Shown: positions 1 to 8,892, counted from the first letter of the stretch. The stretch: 64,000 nucleotides of DNA from Collinsella aerofaciens (GCF_028207065.1 NZ_JAQLFP010000007.1:5331-69330); one strand, 5' to 3'. Notes: generated by a model from the letters alone, not told the origin. Program-made: numbers and translations.

Positions 1-146
1 TTGCGCTTTCGGCGCAAATGCCTTCTACCGTCCGCACCGCGCGTGCGCCTACGGACCTTAAACCGAACCTCATACGAGTCAAGAAACGCGATGATGAACG
101 AGCCCACCGCCGCGAGGGCGGCGAGCGCGTTAAGGAATTTCAGCAT
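1..146 (-). CDS. small basic membrane protein, 3' end outside window
   Basis: A small gene runs off the left edge. ATG at 146 is preceded by GGAGGT at 153-158, a good ribosome binding site, and 48 codons are visible. Residues 4-22 are hydrophobic (LNALAALAAVGSFIIAFLD), enough for one membrane segment. The rest is very basic and arginine-rich (RRRTRGADGRRHLRRKR). I do not recognise the family. A second, start-less copy of its C-terminal part lies at 474-611 and ends RRNKRK, so this protein probably ends within a few codons of the edge. A near-consensus SOS box lies about 105 bp upstream. A membrane-anchored, nucleic-acid- or lipid-binding peptide is possible, but function is unknown. Confidence 0.55.
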   Translation of the reverse strand, partial: MLKFLNALAALAAVGSFIIAFLDSYEVRFKVRRRTRGADGRRHLRRKR

Positions 147-249
147 TTGGGGACCTCCGATCGAGTCGTCGGCCGCCCGCGCACGGGATGCGTCGCAAGG
201 CCATTTTACTGCGAGCGCATGCACCCACGGCTGGTAAACGCGATTTTGA

Positions 250-263
250 CAAACATTTGTTCG
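250..263 (-). promoter_or_regulatory. LexA/SOS-box-like palindrome
   Basis: The minus strand reads CGAACAAATGTTTG, one base from the Gram-positive/actinobacterial SOS consensus CGAAC-N4-GTTCG. On the plus strand it overlaps a TTGACA hexamer at 246-251. It could serve the small membrane protein on the minus strand or a plus-strand transcript. A single motif match is weak evidence. Confidence 0.35.
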
Positions 264-269
264 ATAGTT

Positions 270-472
270 ACACACACGGCTCCTCGCCCAGCGGAGCCTG
301 GCCGCATTGTCCGGGTTTGCCCGACGTGTTTGCGTTTTCAAATGTCCCGAATCGGCGGGGCGATTCGGGATACAATCGTTACAGGAAACGACACGCCCCG
401 CGTAAGTGTTCGAAAGCGCGAGCGAGCAGTTTCCGGTGTTGTTAAATGCCCGGGCCTCTAACCCCGGGCATT
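270..472 (+). ncRNA. possible structured RNA between a TTGACA motif and a hairpin terminator
   Basis: This non-coding stretch holds successive stems: GGCTCC/GGAGCC near 279-299, CGGG/CCCG near 318-331, TCCCGAATCG/CGATTCGGGA at about 344-369, and a 10-bp perfect stem AATGCCCGGG/CCCGGGCATT at 445-454 and 463-472 followed by TTCTTATTT. It matches no RNA family I recognise. The promoter is not convincing because no good -10 follows TTGACA. It could instead be the leader of the small gene on the other strand. Confidence 0.25.
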
Positions 473-479
473 CTTATTT
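445..479 (+). terminator. hairpin terminator
   Basis: A perfect 10-bp inverted repeat (445-454 with 463-472, 8-nt loop) is followed on the plus strand by a T-rich tail. It also lies just after the stop of the 474-611 remnant on the minus strand, so it may work in both directions. Confidence 0.5.
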
Positions 480-611
480 GCGCTTGTTGCGGCGCAAATG
501 CCTTCTACCGTCCGCACCGCGCGTGCGCCTACGGACCTTAAACCGAACCTCATACGAGTCAAGAAACGCGATGACGAACGTGCCCGCATCGGACGATGGA
601 GGCTGACTGCG
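474..611 (-). pseudogene. start-less remnant of the left-edge small membrane protein
   Basis: Bases 491-574 repeat 11-94 exactly at an offset of 480, and similarity continues to 585. The minus-strand frame reads TFVIAFLDSYEVRFKVRRR and then GRRHLRRNKRK before TAA at 474-476. The N-terminal part differs, there is no start codon, and an in-frame TAA at 612-614 lies directly against the U-tract of the pilus terminator. This looks like a gene copy whose 5' half was lost at the edge of the pilus locus. Confidence 0.55.
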
Positions 612-615
612 TTAT

Positions 616-656
616 CCCAAAAAATCGGGGCAGACTCCAGTGCGGAGTCTGCCCCG
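616..656 (-). terminator. terminator of the pilus operon
   Basis: Arms CGGGGCAGACTCC (626-638) and GGAGTCTGCCCCG (644-656) pair over 13 bp. On the minus strand the stem is followed by GATTTTTTGG. It is the first terminator after the last pilin gene. Confidence 0.85.
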
Positions 657-756
657 AAAAGAGAATGGCAAAGCAAGAACGTCGATGGACGAGAAAAGTG
701 TCCGCAAGTCTCATGGCCATCACATCCCACCTGCCAAAGGGATGGGTGAGCGAGCG

Positions 757-2514
757 TTACTCCTGCTCGGACTCCTCAGCCTGCTTACGGCTGCGGATGA
801 GGTGCGCCACGCCGATGCACAGCACCGCGCCACCAGCGATCCAGGTGAAGGTCACACCGTTGAGGCCGGTGAGGGGAAGGCCGGAGCCCTGCTGGTCGGT
901 GACAGTGAGGTGTACCTTGCCGTCAGCAGCCTCGGTATTAGTTTGAGCCACCTTGACGAGATTCTCATCAGTACCATTAGCAAGAGTGCAGCCCGGGTTA
1001 ACAACAGTCGTATCGTCTGCCGGAAGCGCCCCGCGAGTAATGGTGAACGTGATGCCAGCGCTGTGGGAGTTGTTATATCCAGGCGCCGGCTTGACCTCCG
1101 TAAGGACGTAAGTACCCTCATCAAGACCAACAACGTTGATCTTGCCGCTTGCGTCGGTCGTCAGCTTGGCCTGCTCGCTATCAGGCGTCTTGGTACCATC
1201 CGCCTTGATATAGTTACCATCATCGCCCTGCTCCTGCAGCGTGAACTCAACGCCCGCGAGCCCCTTATTTTCATCATCGGAGCCCACCTTGGTGACATCG
1301 ATGCCATAGGTGTAGTCATAAGCAGAGTGCTCAACCGTGGTGCCGATTCCATTGCCGTGCGGGTTGTTAGAATAGGTCAGCGTAACCGTATTTTTCTGGG
1401 GTTTGCCAACCAAACCCTGGAAAGCATCTTTAATCTTACCCTTATCATCAAAGATCTTGGTAGAGTCGAGTTTTGCCTCGTATTCAACCGTCACATTAGA
1501 CGAACCGTTAACGCTAATTGCATTATTTTTTTCATCAACGCAGGACTTGAGGTCTACAAAGCTAACGGTGAGTACGCCGCCCGAATAGCTTTTTGTGTAG
1601 CCGGATGCAGGATCAGCCTTGACGGTCTTGCCATCAATCTTGACATCGACGATCGGCGAGCCGTCCTCGTCGCACTTAACCGTCATGGAGCCAGGCAGAT
1701 TATCCGTAAATAAATACGCATAGGTGCTGTAGGTGTTGATGTTGCTCGCAACTGTACCGGCAAGCTGGTACTTGATAGGCTGATCCATGCGGGAGTCGGC
1801 GGACTTATTAAACGTGGCATCCGTCGCGTCGTCCTTGACGGCCTTGGTCACGTTGGGGACGCTCTTCTTGGGGGCTACATTAACGTCAGAGCCACCGACA
1901 ATGGTGAAAATCGGCGAAGTGTACACGTCAGTATTGCCGGTCTTACTGGGCACATCGGTCACGAAAAGCCAGTAGCCTTGGTCCAGACTCTCAAAGTTAC
2001 CCTTGTTGGAACCGCTCGGTTTTGCCCAGGTTAGATTCGAGTCCTCAAGTGCGGCAGCGATCTTGTCGAGCACGCTTCCGGCATTGACGTTATTACCATC
2101 TTTATCGTTCCCGTGTTTTTTGATGAACTGGGCCCACGCCTGAGGAGATTTAGCGTCTGCGTCGGTTGGGAAACCAGCAGGCTTGGGCTCATCAGTATCG
2201 AACGCCGTAGTCACTGCCCTCATTACGGAATCGTTTGCCCAAGCAATGTCGGAAAGTGTCTTGTCGCCAGTCCAAACGCCCTCATCCTTATTCTGTGTGA
2301 CCGTCGCCTTGAAAATCTGGATGCCCTTGAAAGATGTGTCGGCATATTCAGCAGTGCCAGGGTCAGTGATAAACACCTTGCCCTTCTCCGTAGCCACCGT
2401 TGGCACACCCTCAGCAAACGCCATGGTCACCGGGGCCATGACGCCGCCGAAGCTCAACGCCGCCGTGAGGCCTGCTGTCACTGCCAGGCGTGCAATGTTC
2501 TTGTTCATGCTCAT
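757..2514 (-). CDS. LPLTG-anchored SpaA-type major pilin
   Basis: This is a secreted pilin of about 585 aa that would be linked to other pilins and then the cell wall by sortase. ATG 2514 is chosen because GGAGGA lies at 2522-2527 eight bases before it; upstream in-frame codons lack such a site. The signal peptide covers about residues 1-34 (ending VTMAFA). A lysine-bearing stretch (VAPKKSVPNVTK) near residue 240 fits a pilin motif. A CnaB fold near the C-terminus has the E-box YVLTEVKPAPGY, whose Glu supports an internal isopeptide bond. The protein ends with LPLTG, a membrane helix and a charged tail (RSRKQAEESEQE). It is the last gene of the operon. Major versus minor subunit is inferred from this position and architecture. 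Confidence 0.85.
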   Translation of the reverse strand: MSMNKNIARLAVTAGLTAALSFGGVMAPVTMAFAEGVPTVATEKGKVFITDPGTAEYADTSFKGIQIFKATVTQNKDEGVWTGDKTLSDIAWANDSVMRAVTTAFDTDEPKPAGFPTDADAKSPQAWAQFIKKHGNDKDGNNVNAGSVLDKIAAALEDSNLTWAKPSGSNKGNFESLDQGYWLFVTDVPSKTGNTDVYTSPIFTIVGGSDVNVAPKKSVPNVTKAVKDDATDATFNKSADSRMDQPIKYQLAGTVASNINTYSTYAYLFTDNLPGSMTVKCDEDGSPIVDVKIDGKTVKADPASGYTKSYSGGVLTVSFVDLKSCVDEKNNAISVNGSSNVTVEYEAKLDSTKIFDDKGKIKDAFQGLVGKPQKNTVTLTYSNNPHGNGIGTTVEHSAYDYTYGIDVTKVGSDDENKGLAGVEFTLQEQGDDGNYIKADGTKTPDSEQAKLTTDASGKINVVGLDEGTYVLTEVKPAPGYNNSHSAGITFTITRGALPADDTTVVNPGCTLANGTDENLVKVAQTNTEAADGKVHLTVTDQQGSGLPLTGLNGVTFTWIAGGAVLCIGVAHLIRSRKQAEESEQE

Positions 2515-2622
2515 CTTCTTTTCCTCCGTTTTCCGTTTGATTCTCATTCGATCGGTCATCATCTGTCTGTGTCTTAGCATCTGCTTCGCTACGTCTCGCC
2601 CCGCTCTCTGTGGGGCTGCCAG

Positions 2623-4293
2623 CTACTCTTTATGGCTGCCACCTCCCCGCTTGACCAGGAGCGCGACCACGATGAGCGCGGCTCCGGCGACCGCTGCGGC
2701 GGCCGCGGCGTACATTGCCATATCGCCAGTCGAGGGCATAAAGCCTCCGGTGGTAATGCTAGGGGGTGTGCCGGTGGGCGTGTTAATGAGCGACGCCTCC
2801 AGGCTACCCGTCGACCCGTCCGCGCTGTCGGCGCGCAGGGGCGACTCGGCCGTGATGGTGAGCTTGGGCTTGGCGGCGGCCACCTGGTCGACGTCCAGCC
2901 CCTCGGCCTTGACCGTCACGGAGCGCGTGCCCTCAAAGGCGGTGTAGCCCTTGGGCGCCTTGAGCTCGCGGACCTCCAGCTTGCCCGAGTCCACGCCCGA
3001 GACGGTCACGCGGCCGTCCTCGCCCGTGGTGACGGTGGCCTTGCCCTCTGCATCCCACGTGCCGTCGGCCGCTAGCGTGCGGTCGCGATCGTCAGCGATG
3101 CTCAGGACCGCCCCGGCAAGCGGCTTGTCGCCGTCACTGCCGCGCTTGGTGAGCGCGAGATCCCAGGTGTAGGCGCACGCATCGTCGCTCGGCGTGTGGG
3201 TGAAGCCGGCGTCGCCGGACTGGTCGGCAAAGGGAGAGCGCGGGTAGCGCAGGTAGACCTCGTTGGGGTTGCCCTTCGCGATGCCGTGGTTGCAGCCGGC
3301 GGCGAGCGGTGCGTCGTACACGGCAACCACGCGGGCGCCCGCAGTGAAGGCGTCGGCCCCGCCGAGCGAGGCGATCAGGTCGCCGGTGCGCACGGTGAAA
3401 GTCTTACCGTCCGCCGCTACCTTGGTGGCGCACTGGGCCGTGATATCGGTCCAGCCCTTCGCGGGCTCGGTGCCGACACGGTCGTCCTTACCGACCGAGA
3501 CGGCGTCGAAGCCGCCGTCCGTGCCCGCCGCCGCGTACACGCGCATGCTCGCGGCCACCTTGGAGGGGTCGAGCCCCGCGCCCATGGTGTCGACGAACTG
3601 CACCGTGTAGGTGTCGTAGGCGGTGAGCCCCGCCGGGACCGTGGCCGAGAGGCGCCAGTACAGGTCGTCGCCGACCGTGGCGTCGGCGGCCTTGCCCCAG
3701 GCGGCGGTGCTGTCCTCCAGCACGTGCTTTTGGACCTTGGGCGTCGCCGCCTTGGGCTTGACGGTGACGGCGGCGCCGCCGACCAGGGCCATGATCGGCG
3801 CGGTGCCGGCCTCGCCCTGGGCGATGGCGTCGTCGTCGGCGACGATGAGCCAGTAGCCACAGGGCAGCTCGGCCGCCGTGCCCGCGTTAAGGGCCACGAA
3901 CACGGCGCCAGAGCTCTGGAGGGAACGAGCGAGCTGTGCGCTCAGCGCGCTCGTAAGGTGGGAATCGGTGTTGAGCCACTCGGCAGCTTCCTGCGCGGTG
4001 GTCTGGGAATTGGGCATGCCGGCGCTGTGCAGCACGGGCAGCGCGGCGTCGCGCGCGGCGTCGCTTGCCCAGGTGAGGTCGGTGGCGATCTTGGCGTCGC
4101 TGTCGCCGTCGACGACGTTGGCGCTAAAGATCTGGTAGGCGCCGTAGCTGCTCGCCACGGTGCCGCTCACCGTGATGGAACCGGTCGAGGTCGGCGCGGC
4201 CTGCGCGGAAGCGGGGAACACAACCGCGCAGGTGCCGATCAGGAGGGCAAGCAGCGCAAACAAGATCGGGAAGGAGCAAACTTTCTTATTCAC
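2623..4293 (-). CDS. sortase-anchored pilin with MPSTG motif
   Basis: A secreted pilin of about 556 aa. The start is GTG 4293, fixed by GGAGGT at 4301-4306 with 7-nt spacing; it overlaps the upstream adhesin's stop by 8 bases, so translation is probably coupled. The signal peptide is about residues 1-33 (ending SAQA). A pilin-motif-like lysine run (VKPKAATPKVQKH) lies near residue 195, and a CnaB domain carries the E-box LEVRELKAPKGY. The sorting signal is FMPSTG instead of LPXTG, followed by an Ala/Val-rich helix and KRGGGSHKE. Its GC content and codon choice look more GC-rich than the neighbouring pilin. It is probably a minor or base pilin, but its role cannot be set from sequence alone. 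Confidence 0.8.
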   Translation of the reverse strand: MNKKVCSFPILFALLALLIGTCAVVFPASAQAAPTSTGSITVSGTVASSYGAYQIFSANVVDGDSDAKIATDLTWASDAARDAALPVLHSAGMPNSQTTAQEAAEWLNTDSHLTSALSAQLARSLQSSGAVFVALNAGTAAELPCGYWLIVADDDAIAQGEAGTAPIMALVGGAAVTVKPKAATPKVQKHVLEDSTAAWGKAADATVGDDLYWRLSATVPAGLTAYDTYTVQFVDTMGAGLDPSKVAASMRVYAAAGTDGGFDAVSVGKDDRVGTEPAKGWTDITAQCATKVAADGKTFTVRTGDLIASLGGADAFTAGARVVAVYDAPLAAGCNHGIAKGNPNEVYLRYPRSPFADQSGDAGFTHTPSDDACAYTWDLALTKRGSDGDKPLAGAVLSIADDRDRTLAADGTWDAEGKATVTTGEDGRVTVSGVDSGKLEVRELKAPKGYTAFEGTRSVTVKAEGLDVDQVAAAKPKLTITAESPLRADSADGSTGSLEASLINTPTGTPPSITTGGFMPSTGDMAMYAAAAAAVAGAALIVVALLVKRGGGSHKE

Positions 4294-7200
4294 GACGCTT
4301 ACCTCCCTTCGCATTCGCCTTGCGACGAATGTGCATCCAGGCCGCAGCAGCGCAAAGCACCGCCGCGCCGGCAAGGTACGTCAGAGTGACGCCCGACATA
4401 CCAGAAAGGGGCAGAGTGGTGGAGTAGGTGTTGGTGAAGGTGGAGGCGGGAATGGCGTTGGGCGCGGCGTCCTTGCCGATGGTGTTACTCACGGTGTTGC
4501 CCATGTCGTCCTTCACCTGCGTGACCGTGGTGGAGGTGGTGAGGCCGGAGTACTTGCCAGTGGTCTCATCCATGACGGCCTTCACCGTGACGGCCACCTG
4601 GTACTCGGCCTTGGAGTAGCGAAGCTTGTCGATGGCACCGGTGGTAGGCGCGACCTCCTTCACCGTGTAGGTGTAGGTCTTGGCGCCAGTCGGGTTCGAA
4701 TCGTCGATCTTGGCGAGGTACTTTTTGGAGAACGAGATACCGCCAAAGGATGCCACGATGTCGTTGACCTTGGTGGAGCCCGCTGCGGGAGCGACGGAAA
4801 TAGTCGTCGGATCAAGCTTAGGTGCGCTATCCTTATTTGCCCCCGTAGCCTCGATGCTGAACTCGAACGGCACATATTTGTCTTTATCGCCCTTCGGCCA
4901 GTCCGTATTGCGAACAGATTTGGTCACCGGGATCTTCACGGACGTAGTGGTAAGGGCGTCGGAAATGTAGACGTTGTTCCCGTCAATCGTCGGGCTCTTT
5001 CCCTCGGTCCACGTGACGGAACCGTCCTCGTTGGACACCGTGAACTCATAAACCGTGGTGTTCAAGTTGTAGCCAAACGGAGCCTGGGTCTCAACAAGCG
5101 TGTACGTACCCGGCAGCAGACCCTCGAGCGTGAACTTGCCAGGCGCGGTGTCGGTGTCTGCCCACGTGGTATCGCTCGAAGTCGACTGGTCGCTCTCCCG
5201 GTCGATCACGGTCCAGGACTGGTCGGCCGTACCATCGGCGTCCTTTTTCTTGGTGAGCTTCCACTCAGAACCAGGCAAAGGAGTGTGTTTTGTGTCGTCC
5301 TCCGCCACCTTGGTCCAAGACACCGTACCGGTGATCCTGGCGTTGGGAATGGCACCCGTGGGGTTATTCTCGAACGGAACATTTTTGCCGTTCTCATCCA
5401 CGTAACCCTGAACGTAGTTCGGCTTCTCGCCAGTATTGTTCATAGTGGCATAGTAGATGGTGTCTGACTTCTGGTAGCCAGCCGGCGCCGTCTCCTCTTT
5501 GATGTAATACGTGAAGTAGTTGGTATCGTTGGAATTGCCGATGTTTGCCTTCTGGTTCAGATAGTTGAACTGAAGCTTGCCATCACCCGAAGCGTAATCA
5601 TTTGCGCCACCGTCAGTCACCGTCACGATAGCGTCCTTGCCCGCGACAGCATTCTCGACAGAACCATAGATAGCCCACGAGGAACCAGGAAGCGACGTGT
5701 TGCCGTTCGCCGCATCGACCTTGCTCCACGCAACGGCGGAGCCGTCGGGCGTATACGACCCAGACCACGGGAAGTTGTGACGCTCCTGATCCATATCGAT
5801 GACGGAAGCCGAGTTACCCTCACCAAATGCTGCGGCAACCTTCGGGCTGTTCATTGAGAAATCGACGCCCACATAAACGCGGCCGTTGGTAGTCACATGG
5901 TCGTCGAAACTTCCGTTGGGAACGAGAATCGATCCGATCATAGCCGCCGCAGGATCGTCGTCAGTCCACTTGGCACCGGTGGCTGTGCCGCCGTATCCCC
6001 AGTCCGCGCGGTTTTCTCCCGCGATGCCGCCTCGAATGGTAAGGCTTTGCGTATCGACAAAGTTCCACATGATGGACTGGGAAGCCGTCGCGTATGCCTC
6101 GCCCAGCTCCTTGCCGGAATATTGAGTTTCGTAACCACGCGAAATCTCGGTACCGTTCCACCAAAAGCGCCAGCCATTGTGAAACTCAATATTCGAAGAT
6201 CCGGTAACGTTCACAACAACCGAGGCGCCCTTGGGAATGCCCTCGAATGCGAAATCAACGCCACGATAATACTCGTTGTTGTATGTATTGCTCAGCTGAG
6301 AAGCATCGATGGTGAACACCTGCTGCATAGAGGTGTTGTCGCCCTTAAACGTGATAAGACGCTCGCTATTCTTGAATTTCTTACCATTGAGCGACGTATC
6401 GGCGCAGTCCGAATATATGGTCTTATACGACTCATCAAACACCAGGCCATAATTACAATCCGTCTTGTCGTACTTGTTGATTACGTAGTTGTTGTGATTG
6501 CTCGCGAAACCAACCTCGAGCGTGCCGGTATTTGCAAACGAGTTGAGCTGTTTCGATAGCTTCGAGAGGTACCCATCTTCACCGTTGTAGCTCGAATAAT
6601 CGTTATTGTTGACATTAGTCAAATCAACAGTTTGATTGAACAGGTTGCTTTCCTGAGAGTTCATGCCCTCGTACCAATTACCCTGCGTTGTCACCACGGA
6701 TTGGCGTTCATTGTTATCGCGCCAGTATGTGATGGGGCCTGCGATCTGCGCAGTGTAGGCAAAGCCGGAAGGAGTCGCGCCCTCAGAAGATTTCTGCCGT
6801 CCGACCCAAGCGCCTTTCTTCCAAGCGCCAACGGTAGTCGTCTCCGGCGAGTCGCCGCTATAACCAACGCTCATCTTGGTGATCGCACTTTTAATTCCGG
6901 CCACCGCAAGCACGGTGCTGCCGGCGACAGGACGGAACTGGGAACCAAAACCAACGGTGCCAAAGCGGAAACCAGCACCAATTGATTGATAGGGCCAGCT
7001 CTCTTTGACTGGATTCATGGCAAGCTTGCCACGGACCAAGGTAAGGCCCTCCGCCTCAGCGGCATATGAGCCGGTGGGGGCGTTCTTCGCATCAAGATTA
7101 CTAGTGTCGCTCGGCTTACCACCGATGTACATGTCGCGGCCGACGTAGGTGGCCACGCCGGGATCGGGGGTGGAGACATCGATATTCGTACCGATACCGA

Positions 7201-7564
7201 TAGACGTGGGAACATAAATTCCCTTCTCCACGGTGGCCGTCGCTCTCGCTGAAGCCGCATTCGCACTCTGAGCCTGCTCAGCACTATTTGAAGAGCCAGC
7301 CTCGCCGCCATTGGTCTCGTCGCTATTCTGGTTTTCGGCATCCTCGCTGGTGTTATCTACAGCAGCGGACTCACTTGAGGAACCCCCCCCCATTACAGTT
7401 TCCTCGGTAGAAACCGTCTGGGTGTCGCTGGCGATGGCCTGCGAGATCGGGGGCATAACGAGCGACAGTACCAGGCTCAAAACGGAGGCTCCGCACAAAA
7501 CGCCTGCCAGTACACGGCGCGTCGCTTTATTACTCTGCTTAGATTTGTCCGAATTCGCTTTCAT
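4286..7564 (-). CDS. large pilus tip-type adhesin with LPLSG anchor
   Basis: The first gene of the pilus operon encodes a 1092-aa surface protein, probably the tip or shaft adhesin. ATG 7564 follows GGGGAGGAG at 7570-7578. Residues 1-45 form a signal region (TM near 18-38). A Ser/Glu/Asn-rich low-complexity stretch (about 46-110) precedes a long unique region. Two CnaB-like repeats follow (TAPAGYQ and TLVETQAPFGY E-boxes). An FctA/Spy0128-like isopeptide domain (YTYTVKEVAP) lies near residue 970. The tail has LPLSG, a membrane helix and RRKANAKGGKRRE. Codons 58-61 contain nine G in a row (7383-7391), just after the signal peptide; loss or gain of one G would shift frame early. Confidence 0.85.
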   Translation of the reverse strand: MKANSDKSKQSNKATRRVLAGVLCGASVLSLVLSLVMPPISQAIASDTQTVSTEETVMGGGSSSESAAVDNTSEDAENQNSDETNGGEAGSSNSAEQAQSANAASARATATVEKGIYVPTSIGIGTNIDVSTPDPGVATYVGRDMYIGGKPSDTSNLDAKNAPTGSYAAEAEGLTLVRGKLAMNPVKESWPYQSIGAGFRFGTVGFGSQFRPVAGSTVLAVAGIKSAITKMSVGYSGDSPETTTVGAWKKGAWVGRQKSSEGATPSGFAYTAQIAGPITYWRDNNERQSVVTTQGNWYEGMNSQESNLFNQTVDLTNVNNNDYSSYNGEDGYLSKLSKQLNSFANTGTLEVGFASNHNNYVINKYDKTDCNYGLVFDESYKTIYSDCADTSLNGKKFKNSERLITFKGDNTSMQQVFTIDASQLSNTYNNEYYRGVDFAFEGIPKGASVVVNVTGSSNIEFHNGWRFWWNGTEISRGYETQYSGKELGEAYATASQSIMWNFVDTQSLTIRGGIAGENRADWGYGGTATGAKWTDDDPAAAMIGSILVPNGSFDDHVTTNGRVYVGVDFSMNSPKVAAAFGEGNSASVIDMDQERHNFPWSGSYTPDGSAVAWSKVDAANGNTSLPGSSWAIYGSVENAVAGKDAIVTVTDGGANDYASGDGKLQFNYLNQKANIGNSNDTNYFTYYIKEETAPAGYQKSDTIYYATMNNTGEKPNYVQGYVDENGKNVPFENNPTGAIPNARITGTVSWTKVAEDDTKHTPLPGSEWKLTKKKDADGTADQSWTVIDRESDQSTSSDTTWADTDTAPGKFTLEGLLPGTYTLVETQAPFGYNLNTTVYEFTVSNEDGSVTWTEGKSPTIDGNNVYISDALTTTSVKIPVTKSVRNTDWPKGDKDKYVPFEFSIEATGANKDSAPKLDPTTISVAPAAGSTKVNDIVASFGGISFSKKYLAKIDDSNPTGAKTYTYTVKEVAPTTGAIDKLRYSKAEYQVAVTVKAVMDETTGKYSGLTTSTTVTQVKDDMGNTVSNTIGKDAAPNAIPASTFTNTYSTTLPLSGMSGVTLTYLAGAAVLCAAAAWMHIRRKANAKGGKRRE
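7383..7391 (-). repeat. G9 homopolymer in the adhesin coding sequence
   Basis: Nine consecutive G on the coding strand span the last base of Met58 and Gly59-61. Tracts of this kind are classic sites of slipped-strand phase variation in surface proteins. In this sequence the frame is open (ON). Confidence 0.85.
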
Positions 7565-7653
7565 CGATGTCTCCTCCCCAAGAGACCGCGATCTTGCTCT
7601 TTCACCATCAAACGTATCTGCGCAATCTGTAATTGCGCTCGTTTAGTAATGCA

Positions 7654-7683
7654 ATTATAACGATTGTTTAAACATCTGAGCAA
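7654..7683 (-). promoter_or_regulatory. pilus operon promoter
   Basis: A perfect TATAAT -10 lies at 7654-7659 on the minus strand and TTGCTC at 7678-7683 is the -35 candidate with 18-bp spacing. The leader to the adhesin start is about 80 nt. Confidence 0.55.
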
Positions 7684-8023
7684 ATAAAACCGATAGTTTT
7701 GTAGTGAGTTCTCAATTCTCTTGACAATTGCTCGGATTTGCCTTCGTTTATTCGCTATCTATTTTTTGTTTCTGCTGGTAATTTAGTTGCGTATTATTTT
7801 TTAATGGCATTAGATTTATTTGCACAACATTTTGCTCAAGAGCAAACATCCTGTGAACGGTCGAAAATCGACCGTGAGCGGTAGGTCATTAACCGTGATG
7901 AATATCCTGCCAAATTGATGAGAATATCTTAAACCCATCGGTGGTTAGAAGTATGATGTTCAGACAACAATATTTGAATTTTCCCACAGATTTTAGGTAT
8001 CAATTCGCCCAAATCGCCTGAGG
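7684..8023. other. AT-rich gene-free stretch upstream of the pilus operon
   Basis: No coding frame is convincing here. Two inverted repeats stand out: TTGCTC-AA-GAGCAA at 7832-7845 and ACGGTCGA-AAA-TCGACCGT at 7857-7875, either of which could be a regulator site for the pilus operon. The stretch is much more AT-rich than its surroundings, as is common for acquired surface loci. Confidence 0.5.
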
Positions 8024-8057
8024 CCACCGCAAAAGAGCCTGCCCCCTTCTGCGGTGG
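8024..8057. repeat. diverged copy of the 33-bp hairpin terminator family
   Basis: CCACCGCA (8024-8031) pairs with TGCGGTGG (8050-8057), with a CTGCCCCC-type loop related to the family at 8987, 10559, 15026, 15744 and 30544. It lies 14 bp after the stop of the HAD phosphatase. Confidence 0.5.
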
Positions 8058-8070
8058 TTCTCCCCCAGCG

Positions 8071-8892
8071 CTACAGCAGATGTTCCTCGATAAAGATCGC
8101 GATGCCGTCTTTGTCGTTGCTGGCGGTTACAAAATCGGCGGCGGCGCGGGTGGCGGCGCTGCCGTTTGCCATGGCCACGCCCACGCCGGCGTCAGCCACC
8201 ATGCAGGTGTCGTTATCGGCATCGCCAAACACGCAGATGTCCTGGAGCTCCATGCCGTTGAGCTCCGCCACGCGCACAAGGCCGCGCGTCTTGGACACGC
8301 GCGGATCCATGAACTCGTAGAGCCGCTGCGTGGTTTGCAGAGCCGCCGCCTTAACAGTGTTATCGGCAAACGTCGACGCCCGCTCAATCACCCGCGGCAT
8401 TACCTCGGGCGCCATGGTAAACATCACCTTGGGCTGCGGCTCGCGCAAAAACTCGGCAAAATCGACCACCTGGTAGGGCACGCCATCGACGCGCGACAGG
8501 TGCTCGACGCACGCGTTGCTCTCGGGCACGTAGAACACGCCGTCTCGGGGGCAGACGGGCGTTGCCGGAAGGTCCGCCATGTGCTTGCAGATGCGCGCGA
8601 TGGTCTCGCCCGGCAGCGGATAGCTCAGCTCGTTGATGTCGTGTGCGCGGTCGATGACCTCGGCGCCACCGCAGCCCACGAGCACATCCACCAGGCCTTC
8701 GATGCCCCAGAGCTCGTACATGGCCTCGGTCGCGTGGGCGTCGCGCCCGGTGCACAGGCCAAAGAGCACGCCGCGCTCGCGCAGGGCGCGGATCGCCGCC
8801 ACGGTGCGCGGGGACACCGTGTGCCGGCTCGTGAGCAGCGTGCCGTCGATATCGCAGAACACGGCTTTGATGTGGCTGAAGGTGGTGTCCAT
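8071..8892 (-). CDS. Cof-type HAD phosphatase
   Basis: A 273-aa cytosolic haloacid dehalogenase phosphatase of the Cof/YidA type, acting on small sugar phosphates or similar. Motif I is CDIDGTLLT (nucleophile Asp14, Asp16), and motif IV is VFGDADND near residue 220. The C-terminal half holds the usual ADAGVGVAMANG segment, and the IIB-type cap lies between. ATG 8892 begins MDTTFSHIK and follows AAAGG; the longer upstream frame is poor and crosses the hairpin repeat at 8987-9019. Substrate cannot be told from sequence. It is transcribed alone or read from the MFS gene through two terminator-like hairpins. Confidence 0.85.
   Translation of the reverse strand: MDTTFSHIKAVFCDIDGTLLTSRHTVSPRTVAAIRALRERGVLFGLCTGRDAHATEAMYELWGIEGLVDVLVGCGGAEVIDRAHDINELSYPLPGETIARICKHMADLPATPVCPRDGVFYVPESNACVEHLSRVDGVPYQVVDFAEFLREPQPKVMFTMAPEVMPRVIERASTFADNTVKAAALQTTQRLYEFMDPRVSKTRGLVRVAELNGMELQDICVFGDADNDTCMVADAGVGVAMANGSAATRAAADFVTASNDKDGIAIFIEEHLL

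Noticed and set aside
4293..4374. Longer N-terminus of the second pilin starting at 4374
   Set aside because: Those 27 codons lie inside the adhesin gene; the ribosome site and signal peptide fit GTG 4293.
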